This document shows positions 1 through 11,367 of a DNA stretch of 64,000 nucleotides, piece after piece. This DNA is from Phalacrocorax aristotelis (Eukaryota; Chordata; Aves; Suliformes; Phalacrocoracidae). The DNA lies in assembly GCF_949628215.1 (NCBI RefSeq), contig NC_134288.1, forward strand, positions 12,221,682 to 12,285,681, in the 5' to 3' direction. Every line of letters begins with the position of its first letter. Within the stretch, counting starts at the first letter, position 1. Below the pieces are notes generated by a model. It was not told the origin of the DNA, searched no databases, and saw only the letters and a list, made by a program, of their open reading frames with translations. The position numbers and the translations under genes were made by a program.

Positions 1-2689
1 GTTTGTAAAGGAAAAAAAGCTTCAGGCAGTGAAAAGGAGAATGCCTGAGAGCACAGAAAGGTAAGGAAAGGCCGTAACATTACTGTTGTCAGAGCAGTGC
101 ACAGAGAAAAGGTTAACATGAATGATCTCTTTCTCTGGTGTCTAATTAATTGCCTGCTTTCAGTTATACCCTTCAATCGGCTGCAGGTAGGAAAGGATGT
201 ATTTTCACCACTTCTAACAGCTGTTTAGGAGCTTTAATTACATCTGGCACTTTAAGAAAAGCCTAAATCAAAACATTGGCATAGGGGACGTTAAATGTTG
301 CTCTTTTAAAACTAGCTATGGTATTTAGATTTATCTCCATAAACAGGATATTACGGAAGCAAACGTGGCACTGCTCAGTGAGTGCTTCCTGCTTAATCCA
401 TTTCAGCATTTGCATGCTCTCCATTGGTTTCTACAGTAATTACATTTCCATTATCTTTAATTCATAACTTGATCTTTCATTTAAAGCATTTCTTTTTTTC
501 TCTCTACATGTGTATGTATGTTCCTGCTCATAGTTCTTGCAACGCACAATATAAAGCAAAAAACTACTGCCAGAGGGGAAGCAAGGTGGATTTTTGCAGT
601 GTGAAATTTCAGAGAGGCTGACATTTGAGGAAGGATTCAGGTCCCTGAACATATAGTATGAGCTGCTTTGGACCCCTCAGCCCATGGTATCCGAGATGTC
701 CCCAGAAGGGCTGGAAGACATGACAGAAGACCTTCGGGACACCCAAGCCCTCATGGGGACCGTGACCCCCAAGGCTGGCTTAATAGAGCACACAGAAAAT
801 CACGTTGTCATGGCAATTATTCCTGCTGCTGAGCAAATCCAGGGGATGATGGAAACCTCCCGCCTGCCTCCTTTCTTTTAGTGATTTCAAGAAGGTAAAG
901 GCGAGAGCTAGTGGCCTCCTTTGTGCTATGAGAGGGGCAGAATCTTGGGGAGGCTTGTCCCCCACCTCAGACGACATGAGGGATGCTCTGCACTCCGGGA
1001 CCAGGGGCGCTGGCCACCCAGCACTGGGGGTATAAGCTGCTCAGACCAGGTTTTAATCTACCGACAGGATTTGTATAAGAATTCCATGAAAGCTGGTAAC
1101 TAAAGCTCTCAAGAGGTAGAGGATTTGCTGTTATCCTGGGTGGGATAAGCTAAGATGGTGTTTCTTTAAAAAACAAAGCTGGTATATATGCAGGCAGGAA
1201 CCCCCAAATCCGCAGAAGCTCTGTTTTAGGCTGAAAACACACAAAAAGATGTGTTTTAAAAGAACTGAACCTTCAGGTCTGGGTTGTTGTGCTTTCTCCT
1301 GAGTTGCAGAGACATAAAGGCAATTCGTCTGTTTTAATACAGCACTGGGGATCACTCCATTGCAGGCTGAGCCTCGCAGCTATGGAGAGGCGGCAGGAGG
1401 GGACGGGGATGGGAGAGACCCCCCAGGGCAGCTGCTCAGAAGAGGAGGGTTAATAAAGCACTTCCCAAAGCTGCTGCTTGAAAGTCATCTGTCCCCGTCT
1501 CCTAACGCGCTAACTATGCTCCTTATCAAGGAAGGAAAATAATTTTCCCAGCTCTGGGTTTCACTGTAGTGAGCTCCATCGCTTTGGGCATGAGCAGCCA
1601 GAAAAAAGAAAGTATAAACTTCAATAACATGCAGCTGCCTCCTGGCACGGGCAGGGTTTGCAACAGGATCTTTAACCTGTTGAACCTTCGGTTTATCTCT
1701 CCCGCTGAAATGAAAAGCACAGGCGATGCCAGGAAGGAAGGCGTTTAAGAGGAAATGTGCAAAATGAAAGGGAAAAAATAAACAAATGACAAACTAAAAT
1801 AGAGCAGTCTGGAAAGTGAATCCATTGAGCCCTTTATCTGTGAGTCAGATCACAACATACCCAGTGCTGGTGCCTTTCCCACTGCTTCCCCTGAGAGCCA
1901 ACGAATGCAAAAATAATTCTGTAAATACAATTATTTGCAAATGCTTCTGGGAAGTAACTTTTTCTTTTCTCCCTCAAAGAAACAGAATCAAAATTCCTAT
2001 TATGTTGGAAGTGAGCATAAAAGCATTAATCTCCTTTGCAATTTTTTTAATGTACGTTCCTGAACAATAAAACCATTTTTCACAACCTGAAGAGGGGCTG
2101 GCTGTGGGTAAAAGCTGAAGCACTCACAGTCTGTGCCGCTCATTTTTCACTGTCCTGGCATGACCCAGATTCACACAGGATTTGTCACCGCTCCCAGGGA
2201 CGAGACCGAACATGATGAGGGACGGCAATGCCCATGCTATGCCTATGGAGGTTTTTGTATTGCTGGCCTCATCCTGGGCTTTTATTTGCCCTGACTAGGC
2301 TCAGATGGGCTATGTGTAACTTGTAGAGTGTTTGTTGCTGCTGGGGATAAATGGACCAGGTAGATGTGGCTACAGTCCTCTGGGTGACAGGGCTGCCCAC
2401 CTGCAAGTTTAGACCCATCTAATACTAAACTTATTTATAGGTATATTCCCTAAGAAAGCCTGAAACTCTTCATATTTTTATAATAACCACTCTCATCCCA
2501 CTGGCAGGACAAGGAAAAGGGAAAAATGCGACCAGAATTTGCATTTTGTCTCTTGCAAAAGGAATAATTTGATGATCTAAATGTATTTATATTCCTACAC
2601 TTCAGCAGCTGCTGAATCCTGGGAAATCGCTCTGGCCAGTGTGTGACAGGCCCTGCACGGGGCATCTGGGCTGTGGCAAAGGCTTCACA
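1..2689. other. intergenic, no gene seen
   Basis: Single-copy-looking DNA downstream of SLCO4A1. Open frames here are short, overlap in opposite strands and resemble no known protein. No exon of NTSR1, the gene expected on this side by human synteny, is recognisable. Confidence 0.7.
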
Positions 2690-2972
2690 GGGTAGGACAA
2701 GGGGTCATGGTTTTCAACTAAAAGAAGGTAGATTCAAACTAGATATAAGGAATAAATTTTTTTTATGATGAGGGTGGTACAACACCGGCCCTGTTTGCCC
2801 AGAGGTTGTGGATGCCCCATCCCTGGAAACATGCCGGGTCAGGCTGGACGGGGCTCTGAGCACCCTGATCTAGTTGAAGATGTCCCTGCTCACTGCAGGG
2901 GGGTTGGACTAGATGGCCTCTAAAGGTCCCTTCCAACCCAAACCAGTCTATGATTCTGTGATTCTGTAATTC
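2690..2972 (+). mobile_element. CR1 LINE 3' fragment
   Basis: Recognisable avian CR1 3' end in sense orientation: ATATAAGGAATAAATTTTTT, then TTGTGGATGCCCCATCCCTGG, GGTTGGACTAGATGGCCTCT and CCCTTCCAACCCAAACCA, ending in the typical short repeat ATGATTCTGTGATTCTG. Heavily 5'-truncated, about 280 bp, no intact coding capacity. It lies roughly 8 kb beyond the SLCO4A1 stop. Confidence 0.9.
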
Positions 2973-5900
2973 ATCTCTGGGACAGGCAGGGCAGAGCCCA
3001 CTGGTGGTAGCAAGGAGCACTTGGGGAACCTGCATCAAATTCCCCCATTGCCTCTGCATTTGGCATCCATGAAAATGATGGTGGAAAAGACATCAAGAAA
3101 GAAAAGTTGGGGTTATTATCAAATATCAATGGTATCAATCTGATTAATCTGCTGTCTAGTAACAGTCTGCCCGGCTAGAGGGGCTCAGCTGTGACTGGGG
3201 ACAAGGAAATGTGCAAAACAGGGATGGCTGTGGCCACCAGTCCTGCCGTCTGCTGGCGCGGACTCCAAATAAACCACGGGATGGGATGGGATGGCATCAA
3301 TGCTCTCTGCTCCAAGGTAGAAAAGGCACCCAACAGCACTGTGGAATGGCTGGGGTTATTTCCCATCAAAATTAGATCTCTGCAATGTAGAAATCTGCAT
3401 GTGAACCAGTCCTCTCCACAGCCAGTGGAAAAAAAAAAAAAAAAAAAGGGCATTCCTAGGACGCTGATCATCCCATGCTATGGCAGAAATTCATTTTGAC
3501 ACTGGGCTTTGCCCAAGATGAGTCATGCCCCAGGAATACCCACTGCTCTGCCAGCACAGAGGAGGGCAGCCTGGTGCTGCAGGCACCCATGTTTTAGACT
3601 TCAGCAAGAGTCATAAATATTGTCACACTTATCCTTCTTTGAACCTCAAATTCCTGGTTTAGGCACAAAATAAATTTTCATTTAGATATTTATGAAACAA
3701 AAAAAAAAAAGAAATGCAAAACGAAAATTTAGAAATCTGATTAGTTTGGATGAGATAGTTGTGTGTTACCAAGTTTTCAGATTGCTGAATCCCCAAAGAT
3801 GAATATATTTTTCCACGCAGAATGGAAAAAATCTTTACAATTGTTATGAGATAGGAAAAAAAATTTCGTGCTCGCTTTTACTGCTGCTGAGGCACGACAA
3901 ATGACATTCCCTCACTTCCCAAGACCCTCTGCTTATTCTGTACTTCGGGCTTTTCTCCTATCTCCTCCATTTCCCCTCATCACTAATAGTCATATAAAAA
4001 TGCTAAGTATTTTACAAAGACATAAATGAGATGCACCTTCTAAATACACAACATATTTGCAACTTCAGGCAAAGAGGCATTCGCAGATCCGCAGATCTGC
4101 TAATGAGAGCAACCTTGTGCTTAGTGGGAATGTTAATCAATTAGACACGCAGAGCATTAATGATGTTTCTTTTGCCTAATTAGATTAGCAAAACATGAGT
4201 ACAGCCACTTTTTTCCTTCCATCTCTCCAGCTTGTGCCTCCCAAGGAGCACCACCCATCTGGCTCCAGGGTGCTCCGGAGGGAGGTATTTCCCCAGGCAC
4301 CCCCAGGGCAGAGAGCAGCTGGGTCATGCCACAGCCCCCCGTGCCCACCCTGGGGCCAGGCAGGAGAGCACTGTGGGAGTGATGTGGAAAGATTTCTAGT
4401 TCTTCCTACAGCTTTTAAATTTTTGAGGCTGAAGGCAGATGTTTAGCAGCTCGTCAGTCTGCTCTGGGCTGCAGCAGGGACTCCCCTGAGCCCCAGCACC
4501 CACAGAACTGGAGCACATTGTTTGGGGTGAATCTCGGGAGGACCAGATGCTCTCCTGCTTCTCGAGTCTCCACAGGATTCACAAGGAATGTAAAACACAG
4601 CTGGGCATTCCCGTGAGCCATCCCACACAGGGCTACCGAGATCTCAATGATAATAACAGGACTATGAAAAAATGAGATGGGGCTTATCTCTAAGAGAAGA
4701 GGATCATCATTTGATTCAGAGAAAAACAAGGAGTAGATAATATGCCAGAAACGCTCACAAGACCAGAATAATACTGACCTCCAAGGTGCGGGATCCCTGA
4801 AAAACATTGATAAACTGTCCTGATCCTTCAGCAATTTTCCCCTCAGTTATCTGATTTACACAGACACAGGTAACACACCGCTTCGTGCCCAGCTCCCCAG
4901 TGTAGAGAGAAAATGAAAGAAATACGCTGCAATGTTTTAACAAGGGAACATTCCTAGAGCAGATCCAAACGAAGCGTTAAAAGAATTGCACAAAACCCAA
5001 ATAATCTTCCCAACTTGCTGGTTGGGAATTGTGGATTATCGTGTAAAAAAAGAGGAAAATCAAGTTTTAACATATTGTTAAAGAAACATTAACCACACAT
5101 CAGAAAGCCCCAGACTGGGTTTCTTCAGCAGCTCGGGCTGTTTCTCAGGAGCCACTCTTCTGCACAGGGAGCAGCGAGTCTTTAAAAAGCAGATGGACAG
5201 CCCCTGATTAATCCTGACTGATGTAAAAAAGCACAAACTTAACAGTGCCCAACAATCTCTTGCTCCGAGTCTAAATGTTTCAGCATAATTCACGCCATTT
5301 CCATCCAATGCCAGCTCTCTGCTAGCAATGGCAAAGGGGCACAGTTTAACCTGACTCACTTGACTGCTGCCTTCAGCGAGTGGTGCAGACGGTGAGGGCC
5401 ACCACCTGCTCTTGAGCTGCTACAGACGTATTGCTCGGTGAAGGAAGTTAGTTGCACACTATAGTTAAGTTATAATCCACCTTTTTTGGTGCATTGACCT
5501 CAACCCTATTTCTCCCCGCCCAGAGTAAAACAAAAATTAGTGTCTGCATCTCCCAAGGCAAATCCACCGCCAATCCATCCTTAGGAGGGCAGGCATGCAA
5601 AGATAACAGGTAGTTTACTTTTCCTATTAAAAACATTTTTCATAGATACTGCTTAGGTGACAACTACTGGGCAGATTTTATCTGTAATGCCATAAAGGCT
5701 CAGATACCTCATGATTTTTAATTCTTACTTCTGCTGAGGTAAGAATTTCTGATTTCATTGACTTTCAAAGCATTGCTCCTCTTGGAACAGATTTCGTATT
5801 TTTAAACCAGATTGCTAGAATACTAAGAGATCACATTTTTCTTATTAGTTTGAACCAGGGCACATTAGTATGTCGAACATTCATGTCGAGAGCTACAGTT

Positions 5901-6512
5901 TCTATAGTTACTAGTGCATTAGTGTTTCACTGAACTACTGAGATATTAATTTTATAGTAGCTCTGCTTCACCCTTACTGGAAGGGTAGGTCTGTAATGAG
6001 AGTTCTTGGTGGACTCATCCCACTGTATATACTTTTAGGAGGTTTCTCAGGCAAGATGTAATACAACTGAAATCCTTAATTTAACATGAGATTTAGTCTT
6101 CTACGTGTCTCTAGGAAATTGGACAGAGGGTCACCAGCTGGAGAAGAAAAGTAGCACCTCATTCAAGGGGGAATGGTCTTATTTTGTCTTCTAAAATTGC
6201 TTTGTGCAGGTCAATATGAAAACTTGCAAGAAACACAAGAAAAATTTGGCATTTATTCTGTTGCAGAGGACATTATCTCAGCCACAGAAAATGCCAGCAC
6301 ATTCTGCTCCCTCGACCCCTTTGAACTGTTCAGCAGAGATCCAGTGCTGTTCCCACAGCAGAGCCACAGCCACCCCACACACCTCTAGGCCACCACCACA
6401 TTTGCTGGACTGAGTCTGCCCAGGCTGGTAAAACACATGCATTTCCTTTAATCTGCCACTCTTCTTTACTGGTGTTTGGTTTTAAAGCAAGCTAGAGAAG
6501 TTATTAATTATG
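2973..6512. other. intergenic, no gene seen
   Basis: AT-rich single-copy sequence with the A19 run at 3429, A-rich runs near 3700 and several TAAT-rich stretches. No recognisable exon or RNA gene. Confidence 0.7.
3429..3447 (+). repeat. A19 homopolymer
   Basis: Uninterrupted run of 19 A in intergenic sequence; no retrogene or SINE body is recognisable upstream. A short (GGGAT)n stretch lies nearby at 3278-3294. Confidence 0.95.
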
Positions 6513-6575
6513 ACCTGATCCAGAGCCCACTGGGCTCAATAAAAGGTTTTCCACTGAGTTCAGCTGGACCAGAGC
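6513..6575. repeat. fossil palindromic MITE-like fragment
   Basis: CCTGATCCAGAGCCCACTGG followed by TTTTCCACTGAGTTCAGCTGGACCAGAGC resembles a short palindromic amniote repeat of the form 'CCTGATCCaaAGCCCATTGAAGTCAATGG...'. The two halves no longer pair perfectly. Assignment is by eye. Confidence 0.4.
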
Positions 6576-8205
6576 ACTCTGAGGTTATTGCTGTGCTCCC
6601 AAACAAGCATCCTTTGTAACCACAGGAAAACACAGGTAGGCTTTTCTGCACAACTAAAACAAACAAGGCTCTCCTGTGGGGATGTAAAGATTTCATCCTC
6701 CTGTAGTTTAATTATTTTTTTCACTTCTCTTCCTTGCTCCGTGTTGCTTAGTTGACTTCAGTCAATACAATTTCTGTCCTAAGCAAGAAGAGAGTCAGAC
6801 CTGAGAAGTCGAACACTGCACGGGCAGAATAACACCGCTTGGTCTTGGCTAGCCAAGGAAAAATTTTGCTATGGGGAGAAGCAGCTAGGAAATCACCCGT
6901 GAATCCATCTTTGCATCACCCAGATTGCTCTGGTGATGCCACGTACCCCCTCTGCCAGCTTGTGGCAAGGCAGAGATGTCTTCACCGCTCCCCTATCACA
7001 GCCTTTACCCCCCTCCCCTTCACCATCCGTTAACTCTTTGCAAGTGATGTTTTCCAAAAAGCCCAGCAGCTCCACCGCCCAAAGCTTTACCGGGGAAGGC
7101 GCTGCACAGCGCCAGCCTCTGAGCCAGGGCATGCCCCAGCACTCGGGGGCTGGCACCCCTTAGCTAGCTCTTCACCCCCCAAACCCTCCTCACTTTTTAA
7201 TTCCAGCTTAGTGACCACACAGCAACAACAGCACCTGAAGGTAAAGGGGAAGCAGCATGGGCTACCCTCCAAACATAGGTAGACAATCTTTTTGTTTTAA
7301 ATGCAAAGCTGAGCCACACACCGCAGAGAAGGGTTGGTGCTGCTTTGGGAAGTGGAGTTAGGGGATTTATCTTCATGTCACTCAGGGCAAGGCGAAAGGC
7401 TCAGGCTAATAGCAATTGCAATGATCCCATTTGGGGGAAGAAGAAAATCAAGAAGGGAAAATATAAAGAGGGAAACTGCCTTTGGATTGGCAGCTCAGAG
7501 CTCTCCATCCCTGCTCGGGAAGGGAAGGCTTCAAATGAGAATTTATCAACTTTCATAAAAATAAGCTGGTCTGTTTGGACCCTCACCTGCTGCATCCCTT
7601 TCTGATTACAAAGGATATCTATTGTCCCTGGAAAGATGTTTCTAGATGCTAGTAATTTAGCTTGGACCTTATTTAGATCTTATAAAATCTATTTGCGGGT
7701 TTGCCAGTACAAATCTGGAATCCAGTGCACTGGTGTGCCTTTCTCCTTTCTCTAAAGCAACAAGAACTTGCTCTCAACCAGCACAGAGATGCTGGGACAA
7801 GCCACCGCCGTGCTGCCGCCTCCATTGCCATCTAGTGGCACCGCGGCCACGGTCCCCACCCGCGCCCCACGCAAAACCCCGACCCCGACGGCAGGGAAAT
7901 GGTCTGTGGACCCCTGAAAGAAGGGAGTTTCTTTCTTTTGATGCAATCGAAACGTGCCAATCAGCTGGGTTTTTTCTCTCCTGAATTATATTGATATAAG
8001 TATAAAAAGTGTTTTATCAGTATTTGCTCCCGTTCCCATCTGTGGCAAGAAACGAAGGGAGGGAGCACGGGAAGCCGGGGGGTGCAGCTGCCGGCATGGG
8101 GAGGCATCGAGGCTCTTCTGCACACCCGGGCGTAGGAGAGAGGCCATGGCAGCAGGAAATGGGTAGGAAGCGCTGCAAAACCACCCGTGTATCACACTCA
8201 AAGCT

Positions 8206-8211
8206 TTTATT
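8206..8211 (-). terminator. nearest canonical AATAAA downstream of SLCO4A1 (weak candidate)
   Basis: TTTATT on the plus strand reads AATAAA on the minus strand, about 3.0 kb beyond the SLCO4A1 stop. It is the first exact canonical signal I find downstream; variants such as TATAAA occur closer (about 10854 and 9200). Whether it is used cannot be told from sequence. Confidence 0.2.
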
Positions 8212-9221
8212 AGCTGTCATTTTAAAACCTCCAGGAAGCTTCTAAACAAACTGTTCACTAAAGAAAAATGGCTCATTGACTGCCTGGGGTTTTGTATACA
8301 ATAAATACTGTTCCTTTCTTCCTCCTCGGGCTCCCTTCTGGGTGCTCATTTGTTTTACTTCCCTGTGGCTTTTCCTTAATACAAACCACTGCTTGTTTGT
8401 ATTCTTTAACAGCATGAATCACCCCTTAAGCAAACCCCAGGTGACACAGGACTTTCAGCTCTTTTACGTATTGTAGGTCTGGGAGAAACTCCATAGCTTT
8501 AACAGGGTTGGTCTGCGGATGAAGGAGGGCAATGAAGGTATTATCTTGCCCTCTTTGTTTTTCCCCAGCAATAAAAAAAACCCTCATTTAGCCTTCAAAA
8601 GCAATTATCCTCTGTCTCAGGAGGAGAGGGTAAGTCAGTAGGAGACAGCAACCCACAGGGTCTCAATGTCACCTGCTGTCCCACCAGTCAGACGATGCTG
8701 CCTGCAGCTCCTGTATCCGCAAGGGGCTAATTAACACTGTGATTTAAGCACAAACCTAAATCCAAAGTCTCCTCCTTGGAGACACCACGATGACCTGCAG
8801 TGAAGCCTGGACCCCCATGGGGTGGCCCTGACCCCGTCAGCAGGAGGCTCTGCGGCACGCGCCTCCCAGGCAGCGTGGATCCAGCTCACCTCTGCCGAGA
8901 ACAGCAGTTGGGAAAGGGTGACAACTGATGAAAAACAGGCACACAAGTACCTGTGAAAAAGCGATTACATTTCTATGCTTTTATAGTAATATCATACTTC
9001 GTATGAGACTGGAGAACATACCTTCAAATATTTAAAGTTACCTGTACACCTACCTAACCTGTTTATGGAACAGGAACGCTTTGTTGATGCTGACTTAAAT
9101 CCGTGACTTACCAGTCCCACAGCAACATAATAAATGCCCAGAATCCCATGAGCTTTTCTCTTTTGCTCTGGAAACACCACACTTGGGTAAAGCTCATTTT
9201 ATAAACACTAGAATTGCATTG

Positions 9222-9282
9222 CAATATCCATATATATACACACACAAAGAAAAGCTTCTACCTTTCATAAATACATCATATA
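9222..9282. repeat. AT/AC dinucleotide-rich stretch
   Basis: Short interrupted (AT)n and (AC)n runs (ATATATATACACACACA and CATATATAAAATATG). Low-complexity sequence, no gene. Confidence 0.8.
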
Positions 9283-10491
9283 TAAAATATGTTCCCAAAA
9301 TACATTCATGCATTTCCCCCATCTAAGATCCCTACCTGTACCCAAAGTGTCTGTGAGCTGGGAAGGGCAATTGCTGGGCAAGGCCTGGAGACAGGCTTGT
9401 GTTTGCAGGTGGCTCCAAACACAGGTGGAGGTTGTGAAGAAGCCTTTGGTGTTTGGGTGGTGTCGAGGTTAACACCTGCATCCATGGGTCTAATCCTGCC
9501 TCCCTGGAAAAACAGGGCTCTCCTGCATGCTGTGCCCCATCTAAGCTGCACCAGCTGCCCGTGTTCAAGCAGCCAAAAGCCACCTTCCATCTCACCCTTA
9601 GCATTCCTAGTTTTTCCAGCAGTTATGGGAGATGCTCAAAAGTCTCTCCCAGTGCTTGACAGAGGCTGGGAAACAAGGGCTTTGGGAGCAGGAAGGTCAC
9701 TACCTGGCTTTGGTGGAAGGGGATCTGTGAATAGAAGAAGCTGCTTTCTTGACCGCCATTGACCTGAGTATCGACTTTGCTCCCAGCGCCACCATCCCTG
9801 TCCAGAACAGTAACAGCTTCACCCCCACTCTGAGAGTTGGTCCTTTGCTAACAAAGGGAAGAAGTGCCCATCATGCGTCCATTTATGAAAGCATACATAA
9901 AATATACAAAAAAGGAAGTCATTCTAAGTAGCAGCTGGCACAACAGGAGCGCCAGTTTTGCAGCTCAGCAGGTAGCCGTCCCCAAGAACAGAGTTTATAC
10001 AGTGTAGGACTCCAGGGGCCGGCCACAGCCCTCCCCTGGAGCTGTACCTGGATCGTGCGGCTGTGCAAATACAGGCAGACTAAGCACTAACCTCGCCTAG
10101 TCTGGGTTGAGAGGAAAGCCAGACATACGCCCATCCAAATTCCACATATCCCCCTCAGAAAGGTCCTGGTCAATATTGCACGTGCACATTCAAAGGTCAT
10201 TTGGGAAACGCTGCTCTCTCTACTTGCAAGCAGCCCAGTTACAAGTCAGCATCCCGTCTGCACGAGGCAGCCTGCCATTAGGGCAAGCTATCCCTTAAGC
10301 TAGCAGTCTAGAGACAAATTAAATTCATTCTGACCTTTCTCATCTACCCAAACACAATGTCTTTACAGAACAACTGAAGTGAAGCATTGCATAGATCTCT
10401 GTCATGTCTTTCTGCACCCAACAAATAGCAGAAAGTAAGTTCAAGTTTTGCACAGGACGTTACAAAAGGCATCACCCTTAAACAGCACAAG

Positions 10492-10508
10492 AAAAAAAAA
10501 AAAAAAAA
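10492..10508 (+). repeat. A17 homopolymer
   Basis: Run of 17 A in the SLCO4A1 3' flank, preceded by G. No associated element recognised. Confidence 0.95.
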
Positions 10509-10871
10509 GAAGTGTCACCACGGTGTAAACCCTGCAATGAAATGAGGCAGTGAATATACAGTGCTCGGCAGCTCTCGGGGAAGGCTGCCTGTAGTGTACT
10601 GATGAATTTGCTAGACAAATCTCTCAACCCTATCTCCCATTGCACAGTAATATGAATTTCCATAATTAGATAACCTGCTCCTGAACAAAAGGAGTGATGC
10701 TGTGGGTCACAGGAAGGAGGAGGACACTGCTGGGGCCACCTGCTTTCAATACAGTAGTTTAAGGGCCAGTTGTCATCTTTGCAACACAGACTGCAGGACA
10801 GCGGGGCTCTTTTCAGGCTTAGGAACTCTCAACAGAAGTTCTGCTACAGTTGGCTTTATAATTCAGATATT

Positions 10872-10956
10872 AGGGACCAGATCCTCCGGTGGTTTAAACC
10901 TCACATGCTCCATTGGAGTTACTGGTGCTTATATCCACGACTGGAGAATGCGATCC
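10872..10956. repeat. fossil palindromic MITE-like element in the SLCO4A1 3' region
   Basis: GGGACCAGATCCTCCGGTGG, then GCTCCATTGGAGTTACTGGTGC, then GACTGGAGAATGCGATCC. This matches, with decay, an archosaur/turtle palindromic repeat whose halves read 'CCAGATCCTCAGCTGGTGTAAA' and its complement around a 'CCATTGAAGTCAATGG' centre. It lies about 260 bases past the stop codon and so may be within the 3'UTR. Confidence 0.55.
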
Positions 10957-11217
10957 TTGCTTGTCACAGACATAAAAAAAAGCTATGGTAGCCCTTTCTT
11001 TAAATAAAATTAAATAACTGCATATGGCGTCAGAGCACATTTTTAAATGTGCTTCTGCTGTTAAGAAAATAGCAAGCACACCAGTGGTTAATTAAATTAT
11101 TTCTCTTGAACTAAAAAAAGTGATAATGTTACTATTAATTTAAAACCCCCTAGGGACTGCATAATGTCTTCTCATCATATTCTTGAGATTGAGAAAGTCA
11201 CTTCCACGCGTACAGCA
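10957..11217 (-). other. SLCO4A1: proximal 3'UTR of SLCO4A1
   Basis: Follows the TAG directly and is AT-rich, with AU-rich runs (ATTTAATTTTATTTAAAG on the minus strand near 11000-11016) that could affect mRNA stability. No AATAAA or ATTAAA is found on the minus strand here, so the transcript end lies further on or uses a variant signal. Confidence 0.55.
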
Positions 11218-11367
11218 CTATATATCCTCTTCAGCTGGCAGCGAAGGCTTGTGTTCCTGGAGGTCACAGTTGCCGTTTTCGGATGCACCTGAGCTGCCTG
11301 GAGCCGACTCTGGTGGCGGGGGTTTGTAGAGTAAACAGGCGACTATAAAGAAGGTTGTCCCAAGCAC
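11218..11367 (-). CDS. SLCO4A1: SLCO4A1 coding exon 11 (residues 686-734 and stop)
   Basis: A 150-base coding part, acceptor GGCTGCAG. It encodes the end of TM12 ([16 protein letters not shown]) and a hydrophilic cytosolic tail with four prolines followed by acidic and Ser-rich residues, ending in EEDI and TAG at 11220-11218. The tail differs from human, as is usual for OATP C-termini. No terminal PDZ-binding motif of the -T/S-x-L type is seen. Confidence 0.93.
   Translation of the reverse strand: MLGTTFFIVACLLYKPPPPESAPGSSGASENGNCDLQEHKPSLPAEEDI

Larger units (their letters stand above)
6576..10871. other. distal 3' flank of SLCO4A1, no gene seen
   Basis: Contains simple repeats (9222-9282, 10492-10508) and the distant AATAAA candidate at 8206. 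A 157-codon plus-strand open frame (9289-9762) shows no recognisable domain. Part may be long 3'UTR. Confidence 0.65.

Noticed and set aside
9289..9762. 157-codon plus-strand open frame starting with ATG
   Set aside because: No recognisable domain, overlapped by open frames on the other strand, Cys/Pro-rich chance composition and no promoter or splice context.
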